A stretch of DNA of 64,000 nt, taken from Helianthus annuus (lineage: Eukaryota > Streptophyta > Magnoliopsida > Asterales > Asteraceae). Below, one piece after another: positions 35,301 through 45,387 of the stretch; within the stretch, counting starts at the first letter, position 1; the number at the start of each line of letters is the position of its first letter. The position numbers and the translations under genes are program-made. Location of the stretch: contig NC_035434.2 of NCBI RefSeq assembly GCF_002127325.2, positions 78,387,632-78,451,631 of the forward strand. Reading direction: 5' to 3'. Below the pieces are notes generated by a model. That model ran no database searches, was not told where the DNA came from, and saw only the letters and a program-made list of their open reading frames with translations.

Positions 35301-35662
35301 CAAACCTAAGACTGTTTGGGAAATTTTTTGACTATGTTTTGTACATCTTACAATATAGTAGTTAATGTTAGTTATTTGTGAATTTGTATCACAATTTGAA
35401 CCAACAAAAGCCTAGGTAGTCCGTCTATTTCAGGTAACATAACTAGAATCAAACAATTTTCTTTGTTTTCTCCTGAGTCGCACAATAACCACCAAACGCC
35501 ATCACGAAACCACCAATCGCCGCAAATCGCTGATTCTCGCCGCTGAAGAAGGCCTCAACCGACCATCACATTCTGCTACACTACCACCATCGTCGTCACA
35601 AGCCACATTGGAAACTACATCCCCGTAGATAGCCCTAAACTCACCAACCTAAGTGATACCAC

Positions 35663-35692
35663 TCCCGCCGCATCGCGCGGGTAAGTGACTAG
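35663..35692 (+). other. Helitron 3' terminal hairpin and CTAG end
   Basis: CCCGCCGCATCGCGCGGG can fold as a CCCGC/GCGGG stem. It is followed by TAAGTGA and CTAG, then the host T. The hairpin is the likely rolling-circle terminator. Confidence 0.82.
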
Positions 35693-35716
35693 TATATATA
35701 TATATATATATATATA
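35693..35716. repeat. TA microsatellite at the Helitron junction
   Basis: About 12 TA units immediately after CTAG. It gives the T required at the insertion site and may have expanded after insertion. Confidence 0.85.
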
Positions 35717-36394
35717 TTTTGATAAGTCACATAAAATAGCGAGCTTACGAAAAACCGAGCTTGTTACTAAAATAAAGGGTGAAAAATAAAAAAGGGTTTT
35801 TGGTGGGTAAAAAAAAAGGGTTTTAGGGTAATGAAATGAAAGGTTTAGGTTCAAAGGGGCTAACTAGGGGGATTTTGGGTAGGTGGTAAAAAAATGAAAA
35901 ATAATGGTGTAGAAAGAAAAATATGGTTAGTCCTAATGCCTCCATCACTTACTTACTTGGGTTTAAGTTGGTAAGGACCGGGAATGTATCGTCGTGGCAA
36001 GTTCTAGAGTTGTAAGAACCAAGCGGCTATTCACACAAGAAACGAAAAATGAGCATTTAGTCTAAAGATGTATATTTGTATGCTCAATAAAGGCTCAAAA
36101 CTCACTTTTGTGGGAATGGGTTTTTAATGCGATCAAGTATATATAATCGAATTTTTAACTAGACTTGTTATGCCGTTTCGTAATTTTCTTATGTTGGTTC
36201 TTTGTTATCACGACGCTATCGGTTGTAAATTTGTAAAAATATAACCTTTTTAGAACTTGTTATTCCCAAATTAAACCAAGACAAGTAAAAAAAAAAAAAC
36301 GAAAAGTTTTTGAAAAAAATTTGGGGTGTTTAGCGGTTCCAATAGAGTTTTGTGTAAGGCTTGTAATTAGGATTTGCAAAATTCAAGGTTTTAG
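35717..36394 (-). other. G internal region, no gene seen
   Basis: AT-rich continuation of G after the Helitron. The minus-strand ORF at 35615-35854 crosses the Helitron end and is chance. Confidence 0.5.
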
Positions 36395-36435
36395 CATCCC
36401 CCCCACACTTAAATTACACATTGTCCTCAATGTGT
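36395..36435 (-). promoter_or_regulatory. Internal PPT-like run with covarying hairpin in G
   Basis: In the element's sense, ACACATTG, AGGA, CAATGTGT (36416-36435) forms eight perfect base pairs. It is followed by AATTTAAGTGTGGGGGGG (36397-36414). Order and spacing match the hairpin and PPT at 27222-27262, but the stem sequence differs in a compensatory way and the loop is the same. Confidence 0.72.
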
Positions 36436-36971
36436 CCCAAAAATAAGATTTTCGGTTGATTAGAATGTGTAAAAGTGGGTTAAAAAGCAAAGATTTATGT
36501 TACTGGCAGCCTGGACACGGCCCCGTGGTCAGGTGCCAGTAACAGAAATTAAAGAAATAAGACAGAAGCCTGGACACGGGGGCGTGTCCGCTGAACACGG
36601 CCCGTGTCTAGTTACCTGAACTGGGCGTTTTTCTGCAGGTGGCTCAGCACGGGGCCGTGTTGGTTGGGCACGGCCCGTGTTGAGCCTTCTGTGATGGAGA
36701 TTTGTGTCGGGTTGCTCTGTTCTTTGTGCATGGGGCCATTTTTTCTGGTTCCCTTTTTCATCCATTACCACCATGAGTGTGTTTTATTTATTAATAACCA
36801 TCAAACCTTAGAAACCATCATATCATTGCAAACATAGAGAATTACATATAGTTAGCTAAATAACTAGGGGATACATGAGGTTATCATAAAGGTTCTACTT
36901 ATTTAGGAAAATTTCGGAAATAGCTTCCCGATGTAGTAACACCCTTTAGCCGACGGCTCCTCGGTTGTTGT

Positions 36972-37400
36972 TCAAAGCCACTCTTCTATCTCCCTTGGGA
37001 GGTAGAAAGCAGCTTCATTCTCTTCAGTGGCTTGAGGAGGAACATTCACCGGGACTCCTTGCACCACCCTTTGCTGAGGCACTTGGTGCATGGCGTGCCA
37101 TTCGGCCGGAATGATGACCTCGGGCACTACATTCCACGCTCTTTGGGTTATTACGGGGACCAAAGGCGGGGAAGCGAGAAGGTATAACCTCTGGTGCAGG
37201 AGGTTTACTTCTCGAAGACAGCCCTCCAATCCTACCGTCAGATGATTAATACGGTCCATTAATGCTTCTTCTACTCCCGTCATTTCGTCTATGGCTTCCC
37301 TCAAGGCGTAAACGTAGTTTACTAGGGAATCTTCTGCTGTGGACGACCTTCTTCCATTTCGGTTATTTCGTGAAGATGATCCGCTATTCCTGCTGGCCAT
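36972..37400 (-). CDS. G ORF 2, unknown retroelement protein (142 aa)
   Basis: ATG at 37400, stop at 36972. The first 22 residues are Ser/Arg/Asn-rich and basic (RNNRNGRRSS). Residues 25-75 look helical and may form a coiled coil (ALREAIDEMTGVEEALMDRI, then GLEGCLREVNLLHQRL). The rest is Pro/Val-rich. There is no signal peptide, membrane segment or catalytic motif. It lies downstream of ORF 1 in G's sense, with palindrome pairs on the upstream side. A basic head plus coiled coil would suit a nucleic-acid-binding structural protein, but this is guesswork. I do not recognise the family. Confidence 0.5.
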   Translation of the reverse strand: MASRNSGSSSRNNRNGRRSSTAEDSLVNYVYALREAIDEMTGVEEALMDRINHLTVGLEGCLREVNLLHQRLYLLASPPLVPVITQRAWNVVPEVIIPAEWHAMHQVPQQRVVQGVPVNVPPQATEENEAAFYLPREIEEWL

Positions 37401-37946
37401 TTTCTGTGAAAGAAACCGAAGATAACTAAACTTTTGCAGAACAGTACCTCGAACACGGCCCCGTGCTCACTGAGCACGGCCCCGTGTTCAGTCGTCTGCA
37501 GGATTTTTGTCTTAACGATTCTTGGGTTTTAAATTATTTTAACATCTTTTAACTGTGGTTTAAGCTTAGATAATTTAAAACAAAGTTATGGAACTAACTT
37601 TAAACAAGAATCCGCATCCAATAATCTTAGAAACTTCACATAGAAGATTGGAGTCATGGGGTTTCCAAGCTTCCATGGAGGAGATGTTTGAAAAATTTTG
37701 AAAGAAGGAGAAATGAACAAAAGTGGAAAAGACAAGATGGTCCTTGGGAACCTTCTTTTAGCACTTACCTAGGATGGTATATGTGAAGATCCCAGGAATC
37801 TCTGTTTAGTGAAGTGGTAAAAAATGAGTAGGAATCAGGCTGCATTTAAAGAAAACGACAGCACACTGGACACGGCCCCGTGTCCACTGGGCACGGCCCC
37901 GTGTGCAGAGAAAATCCTGACACATTTTGTCCGTATTCTGACAGAA

Positions 37947-38705
37947 TCAACAGAGAATCTTCTGAGTGAGCACGGGGTCGTGTTGACCGGACACGGCCCC
38001 ATGTCGGGAGGCTGTTTTATGGAGTTTGTTGCTCCTAAGGAGCTTATTTATATCGGGTGGTTCTTGATTTGTTGGAACAACCCCAAAGTGCCTAAGATAC
38101 CTTAATTGTCCTATACTAAGGCGAGAACGCAAGAGGTTATCGGTGAGGGTAATTCCTATTTTCATTCTAGGTGGACAAGTCCAACCCTTTTCCGGGCTCT
38201 CGTTAAAGAAGGTGTATGCCGAATCGCTCAGGTCTATGTATGCATCGAACGAAGTCGATGGGGAGTCCTTCACGGCACAATCGGCACAGGGACAACTACC
38301 GTCCAAGTCTTTTCTAGGTATGAAGGTATTTTCGGGAGCAACGAGGTTGTCGGAATGCGGTTCCAACATTTCCTCATGGTCATCATCTTGGGGCGGATCA
38401 ATAAAATCCTTCCTAAGTTCTTTTGACCAATTTAGAATTAGTTCTTCTAGTTAAAATAACTCGTCAAGGAGCATTTCCCCTAGAATATCTGGCTGGGCGC
38501 ATTCGAGGGAGAGATAGTGCTTATTTTTACTTTCGCCCCTCTTAAGGTTATAAGGAATCGGTGGGTCTATATAGTGGGGCCTATAATTTAGAAAATAACA
38601 TTTTAATTCTTCATGTTCGCCTCCACATAATCGACACCACATACCATAAGAGTGCCGAAAGTAAAAAGAATTACAATCACCCATGTTTGTGTCAGAAATT
38701 ACCAA
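37947..38705 (-). pseudogene. G ORF 1 with one in-frame TAA, zinc-knuckle-like motif
   Basis: One frame from 38705 (or the Met of MGDC at 38684) to 37947, interrupted by a TAA at about 38449-38451. The N-terminal part has FYFRHSYGMW followed by CRLCGGEHEELKC, a CX2CX3HX4C pattern close to a retroviral zinc knuckle (which is CX2CX4HX4C). The middle is acidic (DDDHEE). Further on are a CPCADC pair and a region with SIGQLRYLRHFGVVP. The last codons run into a palindrome pair at 37969-38007, so the true end may lie earlier. It may be the RNA-binding protein of this non-autonomous family. No known domain is recognised. Confidence 0.5.
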
Positions 38706-38970
38706 CCGTCGGGATCTAACGGTTCTGTTTTCAGTAATAGAATCTTGGGCACGGGGGCGTGTTGAGTGGACACGGCCCCGTGTTCAGCTTACTGTCTGAC
38801 TTAAAACAGGATTGCCAGTTCCAATGATTGAGCACGGGGGCGTGTTCAGCAGGCACGGCCCCGTGCTGAGCTCTGCAGAAGCTGAAAAACTAAGAAAAAT
38901 CCTAAAAATTAAAAAGAAAAATAAAAATATGATTAGGCCGTTGATTCCTAACTTTCTTAAAATCCTTGTG

Positions 38971-38988
38971 TCCCCGGCAGCGGCGCCA
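38971..38988 (-). promoter_or_regulatory. G primer binding site
   Basis: Minus-strand TGGCGCCGCTGCCGGGGA begins six bases after the LTR terminus. This PBS type is well known in plant Tat/Athila/Ogre elements (I recall tRNA-Asp as the primer for Athila). Confidence 0.82.
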
Positions 38989-38994
38989 AAAACT

Positions 38995-40550
38995 TGATGC
39001 GTGTCAGTGTATATATAATTTAGATATATAATTAAGCCCTTTTTACACCTTTTTGCCAAGTTTTAAATTTATAAAAACACGATATTCACTAACACTAAAC
39101 ACACATATGGGCAAGTGCACCCATCGTGGACGTAGTATAGTGTTGGTAAGATACCGAGGTCGTCCAAGGACACAAGAGCTTTTAATACCGGTTTATCCTC
39201 AACGTCTAATCAAATAAAAAGAAAGTAAGAAAAATGTTTTTAAACTAAGAAAATAAAAACTAACTAAATGCTGAAAAATAAAATAAAATAAAAACAGATA
39301 GACAAGATGAATCACTTGAATCCGACACGTGTATTAGTATAACCTTTGATTATTTTCGCACTTTTGCACTTGTTTAAGAGATTATCTTAGTTATTGTAGT
39401 AGGCCTCTCTTTTGAAGGCGACGTTACCCTCAACCCAGTAGTTTGAGTCAGCAAGGATACAATCCTAAAGGGTCGGATTATTGAAAGATAATGAATTAAG
39501 TTATTAATGCAAATTGTGGTAGGCCCCGCTTTCGGCGGTGACGTTACCCTCGGCTAAGTAGTCTGAGTCAGCAGGGATACAGTCCTAAATAGCCAGGTTA
39601 TAGTATTAATAGTAGTTAACTTATGAGGGGGTCAAAGAGTTTGGATCCCCGCCATCCAATACCTATGGGCATTGAAGGAGATCCTACTAAATTTGACCCA
39701 GGTCCCAAGCAGGACCTCTAAACGCTGAACAACGGCAAGACCCTTACCAAACCGTTCCCTTAACCCCCGACCAGGTAGCCAACATACCTCCATATAGACC
39801 GTGGAGATATGAATGGTAAAAATCTTTTATTTTATATAGACAGTAAAATAATGCCAAGACACCACGGACAAACGATAAGGAAAGATCACCTTCAACATAA
39901 GCAACTAGTTATTAAAGTCATTAATACAAAACCAAATAAAAAGTGCAAAAGATTGAAAATAAAAAGTATTATACTAAACACTTTTCTTCACCAAGTGATG
40001 TAAGAGACTTTTGCAAACATGGCCTTGATTGTCAAGAACTCTTACGATCAATCTTGGATCCCGAGACGACTCACACACTCTACGATGGACAATGGATGAT
40101 GGTGGTGGATGATGGTGTTATGGTGGTGGTGGGTGGTGGATGAAGTGTGAGAGAGGTGGTGTGCCAAGGGATGAGTTGAAATGAAACCAAGCACTCCTAT
40201 TTATAGGCTGAACAGAAGGCTGGGCACGGCCCTGTGTCCACTGGACACGCCCCCGTGCCCGTCTGACACTCTCTCTCCTCATTAATTGTAATTCGCAATT
40301 ACAATTAATGCGCCTGCTGTACTTTCACCACGCCCCCGTGCCCGCTGGACACGGCCCCGTGGTGGGCAATGGAAGCTTCTATAAGTTTGTCTTTTATGCT
40401 GCTTCTTGGGCACGGCCCCGTGCTGGCTGAGCACGGGGCGTGTTCAGACTTCTGCTTTCTCTTCTTTGCTCTGGAGGATGCTGTTGAGGGTCCGGGCAGT
40501 CTACTTTTATTCCTTTTCTTGTATTTATGCTAGAATTAGTTGTCTTTTTG
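38995..40550 (-). mobile_element. G 5' LTR, truncated by 143 bp
   Basis: Matches 25524-27078, then the homology stops at GTCTTTTTG. The outer end with the TGATGTGTG terminus is missing and F-derived sequence follows. TATA at 40198-40207. Palindrome pairs at 40222-40260 (one has CCCTGTG), 40329-40363 and 40409-40446. Confidence 0.87.
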
Positions 40551-40822
40551 AATGTCCCAAAGACTATCCCATCATTAGGAGGCATCCGCTTGTTAAGTTG
40601 GGTATACGAGGGTGTAGATCAAAATAAGATAATTAACTACCCAACAAGGTAATGAGGGGGTAATGTTGTGATTGGTGGAAATCGCGGTGTGGTTGTTAGC
40701 GTTTCGTTATATCGGTTGCTGATCGAAGGAACGGGAGGTTGGGCATGTTGACCTGTGGTGCGATAATAAAGGACAAGGTTAAGCACAAGAGTTGGTTCAC
40801 GAAGGTGGGATCTAAACGTCCT
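40551..40822 (-). other. Junction sequence between G LTR and F gag remnant
   Basis: No ORF matching gag. It follows the truncated G LTR. A stop ends the gag frame at about 40821. Probably rearranged F sequence. Confidence 0.4.
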
Positions 40823-40949
40823 AAGATGGGTTGATATGGCAGGTTATACCTCCTGCAGGAACAACTGCGAGTGCCTCAGCAACTCGTTCGTTGATCAAAG
40901 CCATCAGCTGGGCTTGAATTAGGTTGATACGTCCTCCGCGTCCGTTCAT
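40823..40949 (-). pseudogene. F gag N-terminal remnant
   Basis: From ATG at 40947-40949 the minus strand reads MNGRGGRINLIQAQLMALINERVAEALAV and then a stop after about 42 codons. INERVAEALA after a basic GRGGR head is typical of chromovirus Gag N-termini in this plant group. The position, about 290 bp inside the PBS, also fits. The capsid and zinc-knuckle parts are absent. Confidence 0.6.
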
Positions 40950-41235
40950 GATCTTCATAACGAAGCAACGTAAGTGAGGAAAGTGTCGCCAAAGTGCGTA
41001 AGTGTGGGACGACAATAGAGAGTAAGCACACAAGGTTCAAATAGCAACTACCACATTATCTAATGCACAGTGAGAACTATCTAACCGACAATATAACATA
41101 AATCATACCACTTATGGCGTCGAGTCTTGCACGTGGAGCGTAGCGTCGTTGTGGATCGTTGAGCACTGTACTGGTTATAGTCTGGCTTTTATAAAAAATT
41201 TTCCCTTTTAAAAACCAAGTTCACTATAACCAATG
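40950..41235 (-). other. F untranslated leader
   Basis: Non-coding sequence between the PBS and the gag start, with no further signal visible. Confidence 0.55.
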
Positions 41236-41247
41236 GCTCTGATACCA
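41236..41247 (-). promoter_or_regulatory. F primer binding site
   Basis: Plus-strand GCTCTGATACCA is the reverse complement of TGGTATCAGAGC, three bases inside the LTR terminus at 41251. Confidence 0.9.
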
Positions 41248-41250
41248 ATC

Positions 41251-44205
41251 TGTCACACCCCCAAAATCCACCATGCGGAGTACCACCGCTTGGAGGCGTG
41301 ACATGACCAGGATCGAGCCACCAATCATATCGAACAACATAATTAAGTAATTAAAACCAAACACAATACGATTGGTGACCAAAAGGAAGTAAACCGATTT
41401 TAGTTAAACAGCGGAAGCATAAAACGTAAGTTCAAAACATAGTCCATAGTTCATAAGTTTAAAGTCCAAAACGTAGGTTTAATAAGTTCATAAAGTTTAT
41501 TTATTAAATACGGGACATATCAGTTCGCATCCCACAACGACCACCTCCATATGCAAGCTCCAAGCATTTCACGACCTGTAAGGCATGTAACAACGAGTCA
41601 ACAACAAAGTTGAGTGAATTCACAGTTGGTTGTTTAGTTATAGCATTTGTTTCGTAAATTATCTGTTCGTTTTGAAAACCATGTATCGTATGAGTTTGCA
41701 TCGCGGTCTTTCTGACATGTTTGCGAAGATTAGTGGGGGTTTCCCATGTGTTACTAGACCACGCGTATCGACTGCTACGAAAATATAAGAGGTGCCCTAA
41801 GTCAATGTCTATCAGCATTGACCCTTTGCCCATAGTCCATTAGTACACGCCCGTCCGACTGGCACGGTGTGAGGTTTGTTAAACCTAATAGCGCTATTAA
41901 CTAATGACCCGCTCGCCATAGGCCTCGGCGATTAAGTCGATAAATGAGGGACTTAAACTGATAGAGTTGATGGTCTTATGATCGTGTACGTAGGTTTTAC
42001 GTACGTGCCCTTCAATCCGAGGACAGTAAAAAGTAGTTTAACAGTAATGATAGTACAAGTAGTTAATCAATCCCATTCCCAAACCCCTGGGAATCCCATG
42101 CCTTAGAAAGAGTGTAACCTCACCTCGGTTTGCTCGGTTAGATTCTCAATATAGCTAACAGTCAAGGTCGGTCAATCTCGTCCTAATATAATTTACCAGT
42201 TAGTCATTTAGTGGCTTTCAAATAGAACACAAAGTTCCTACACGTATCTATCACATAACATTCATCACTTTAACAGTTTATGCCCTCTAAGTTTCCCATC
42301 CATTCCCCACTCAAAATCAAACATACGATAATGCACATAACATATATAACATGTTAGATCATTCACGGATAGCATACTCGACATTTAGACACGCAAGTCA
42401 CAACTTATCTCAATTCAGCATTTATATTCAAAACCGGCTGTTTTCGGACATCTTAATAAAATATTTATATTATTCCAAAAATTCCCAAATTTCTACAAGA
42501 TGTCTTAAACGTTCCATATTTTATTGTGTAAAAATATCGGAGTCCGGTTCACTACCAATATTTTATAAAAAATCATATTCCGGACTGAACTCAGATTTAT
42601 GTATTTCTGACCACAGTCCACGGAACAATTTATTAAAAATTCATCGAGTGTCCGATTTACGAAATTCCAGTGGGGTAATTACACATGCATCGGTTGTCAT
42701 CTACTTTTTAAATTTTATGGTCCGATTCCTCACAAAACTCAGGTTACGACTGAAAGTATGACACCCATGTATTGCTGGTCAAAATTCAGCTTAAGTTGCT
42801 GTTACAAATTAACACTTTAAAAATAGTAAACGGAGTCCAAAAATTACGATCCCGGTGCCATCAGAACCGTATTTCCTAATATCACATTTTAGACTCAAAA
42901 TATCGGTTTTTCGTTAAGTTTATGGCCTGTTTACAGCCAACTGAAGTTGGCTGTAAAGTATGGACAGATTGTTGTTTTTAGTCTCTAGCTTACTAGTTTG
43001 TGTTCGGTTGATCCCGTTAATCATATTTAGTGATCGTAACAACATCCCACATCAATATCGACAAGTAAATCAGCAAATACTCAGTACATATTAAAACAAC
43101 TTCATACTAACATAAATACATCATGCTTCATCTTCTTGTTTAAGCCCCTTTTTAGTGTTTTTTGTAGATTTAACATATTACATTTTTCTCTACACAAAAT
43201 GGACATGAACAAGGGTTAAATAGAGACTTACTACTAGCTTAAAGCTAGGGAAAAATCTAGTGAAGAAGATGATGAGAAAAAGATGAGGAATCAAGCAAGA
43301 ACAAGGCTCCTTTGAAACTCCACAAGTTGCAAGCTCCTACAACCCTTCTTCTACACTTGAATGATGCTCCAAGATGGATGAATATGGTGGTTGTGTGGTG
43401 GTGATGGTGGCGGTTTAGGGTGAGCCGAAAGAGGGAGAGAGGGAGTGAGGAGAGAGGGTAAATCTTGTGAATGATGGTTGTGATCTTTGGCCTTGCTTCT
43501 TATAGATATGATCATATATTATGGCAACTCCAACAAGTAAACAATCTATTAAAATAATAGGATAAAATATTGCACAAAGATTTGGGCATGATTGTGATGG
43601 TCCTTGTAATCTTTTCATATCCTACAAGATCCTTACAAAATCAAATAAAATCCAAACAAATCCAAGGAAAATCAAAATAGATCAAATGGGATATGGTAGG
43701 ATTTGGAGAAATATTTGGTGTGTCCATCATATGACCGTCCATATGTAATGGGGGGGGGGTTAAGTGTAAATTTCGAACCACGTGGTTACCTTGTAATCAT
43801 ATACCAAGTATCTAGTTAGTGTAGTTAGTTACTAGATATTTTAGTGTGCGTTAGGGTGTTCGGGGACCATGACTACCTCAGAAATAATTAAACAATGCTT
43901 TTAATAATATTTTGATGTTCCGGGTTATGTCCGGTTGTTCGGTCGGATAATGTTCCGTTAAATTGTTTAAATTGTTCCGTAAGGCGTCTTATATATATAT
44001 TTTTGTAACACAATTAATTCCTAACACATAGGAAAATATTCAGGACTATTTATTAACTTTTCTGTATACCACTAGTATGTTAACACGCACATGTAAGTAT
44101 AACACAGTATTCAGAGGGCAGTTAAGTAATTCCACACAATCGTCAAGCACTTTAATTATCATTAATAAATTGTACGGAATACATGGAATTTTGAGGGTTG
44201 TCACA
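41251..44205 (-). mobile_element. F 5' LTR (complete, 2,955 bp)
   Basis: TGTCACACCCCC to TTGTCACA in plus orientation. It has a single ATATG at the position where B is inserted in the other copy, and a G run near 43750 (9 versus 11). The TATA-like CTATAAGAAG on the minus strand lies near 43497-43507. Confidence 0.9.
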
Positions 44206-45387
44206 TCGACGGTAATAACCCGCCAATCCTAGAAAGGAAGGAATCTCAGATGCAGATTTAGACGTACTCCAATTCTTCACAGTTTCGATTTTAGAAGGGT
44301 CAACATGAATACCTTGCTTACTAACGACATGACCAAGAAATTGTACTTCGTTAATCCAAAACTCGCACTTAGAAAATCTAGCGTATAAGCGTTCACCACG
44401 TAGTAACTCAAGCATCAAGCGTAAATGACGAGCATGATCCTTTTTAGTTTTAGAATAAATAAGAATATCATCAATAAAGACTATCACAAAACGATCCAAA
44501 TAAGGTTTACACACACGATTCATAAGATCCATGAACACGACGGGTGCGTTGGTTAATCCAAAAGGCATGACCGCGAACTTGTAGTGTCCATAACGAGTAC
44601 AAAATGCGGTTTTGGGTACATCATCTTCGAGAACACGAAGCTGATGATAACTAGAATGAAGGTCAATCTTCGAGAAATAGGACATGCCTTGTAGTTGGTC
44701 TAATAGATCATCAATACGAGGAAGAGGATAACGATTCTTAACAGTAAGGTTATTAAGTTCACGGTAGTCGATACACATACGAAACAAACCATCCTTCTTC
44801 TTGACGAATAGCACCGGAGCACCCCACGGAGAGGTACTTGGACGAATGAATCCCTTGTCGAGCAGTTCTTAAAGTTGACTAGATAGCTCTTGCATCTCGG
44901 AAGGTGCAAGTCGATAAGGAGCCTTGGCGACAGGAATCGCACTAGGTATGAGATCAATATGAAAATCAACGGACTAGATATGAGATCTTCAGGAAAGACA
45001 TTAGGGAAATCACATACTACTGGAACATCACTTATGTTCTTCCCCTTGCCCTTTTGTTCCACTATGTGGGCCAAGAAGGCAAGGTTCTGCTTGTGTAAGC
45101 ATCTGTTCGCTTGAGTGCATGACATCAACTTCAGTCCTTTTGAAGGTCGGTTTCCATAGACATGCAAGATATCTCCAGACGGAAGCGGTAGACGAACAAA
45201 CTTCTCGTAGTAGGCAATCTCGGCATGATTCTTACGCAACCATTACATACCGATAATGACGTCAAAACTACCCAATTGCATGGGTATTAGATCAATAGTA
45301 AATACGTGGTCGTTAAGAGTCAAGGAACAACCACAAAGAATAGAATCAACTAGAATAGACTTCCTATCGGCAATCTCCACCGAACAC
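44206..45387 (-). pseudogene. D protease-RT fragment
   Basis: Minus-strand reading from 45387: end of protease (VEIADRKSILVDS, then a TAA at about 45247-45249 where relatives have GMDWL), linker, and RT with [32 protein letters not shown] and [10 protein letters not shown]. There is a small deletion near 44970 with a frameshift, and a TAA at 44869-44871. It begins with F's TCGAC duplication (44206-44210). The right border is the C terminus at 45388. Confidence 0.88.

Larger units (their letters stand above)
27814..35692 (+). mobile_element. Non-autonomous Helitron (7.88 kb) with captured gene pieces
   Basis: The 5' end TCTATACTACTTTAATAAAC follows an A (27813). The 3' end is a CCCGC/GCGGG hairpin, then TAAGTGA and CTAG, followed by a T (35693). 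These are the classic plant Helitron hallmarks: TC start, CTRR end, subterminal hairpin, insertion between A and T, no duplication. No Rep/helicase motif is seen, so it is non-autonomous. It carries a TOPLESS-like fragment, exon-like modules repeated four times, foldbacks and shuffled copies of its own 5' end. It lies inside G; removing it rejoins G's internal region. Confidence 0.82.
36513..38871. repeat. Dispersed CACGG/CCGTG palindrome pairs in G internal region
   Basis: Seven pairs at about 36572-36608, 36645-36685, 37451-37490, 37868-37908, 37969-38007, 38748-38787 and 38831-38871, plus a single site at 36513-36528. Each site reads CACGG, C or G, CCCGTG or CCGTG. Spacers of 8-10 bases vary but often contain CACTG, CTGA or TGAGT. 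Almost all lie outside or at the edges of the two ORFs, in otherwise AT-rich sequence. Confidence 0.85.
25524..40550 (-). mobile_element. Element G: non-autonomous Tat/Athila-type LTR retrotransposon
   Basis: A minus-strand element with LTRs 25524-27221 and 38995-40550, a PBS at 38971-38988 of the TGGCGCCGCTGCCGGGGA type used by Tat/Athila/Ogre elements, and a G-rich PPT at 27222-27236. Its own internal sequence, without the Helitron, is about 3.9 kb. It encodes two unfamiliar ORFs and has no recognisable gag-pol. The outer 143 bp of the 5' LTR and any target duplication are missing at 40550. It interrupts F's gag. Confidence 0.85.
8260..44205 (-). mobile_element. Element F: Ty3/gypsy chromovirus hosting B, G and a Helitron
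   Basis: Two near-identical LTRs (8260-10742 plus 21029-21509, and 41251-44205), a perfect TCGAC duplication, a PBS at 41236-41247 and a PPT at 21510-21520 define a minus-strand element. Without B, G and the Helitron it would be about 11 kb or less. Pol is at 21560-25020. Only the first few dozen codons of gag remain at 40823-40949; the rest of gag is missing where G now sits. LTR differences number a few tens over about 2.95 kb by eye. Confidence 0.9.

Noticed and set aside
36513..38871. Palindromic repeats with spacers considered as a CRISPR-like array
   Set aside because: Spacing between units is irregular (tens to hundreds of bases), the pairs lie in a eukaryotic retroelement, and no cas-like gene is present.
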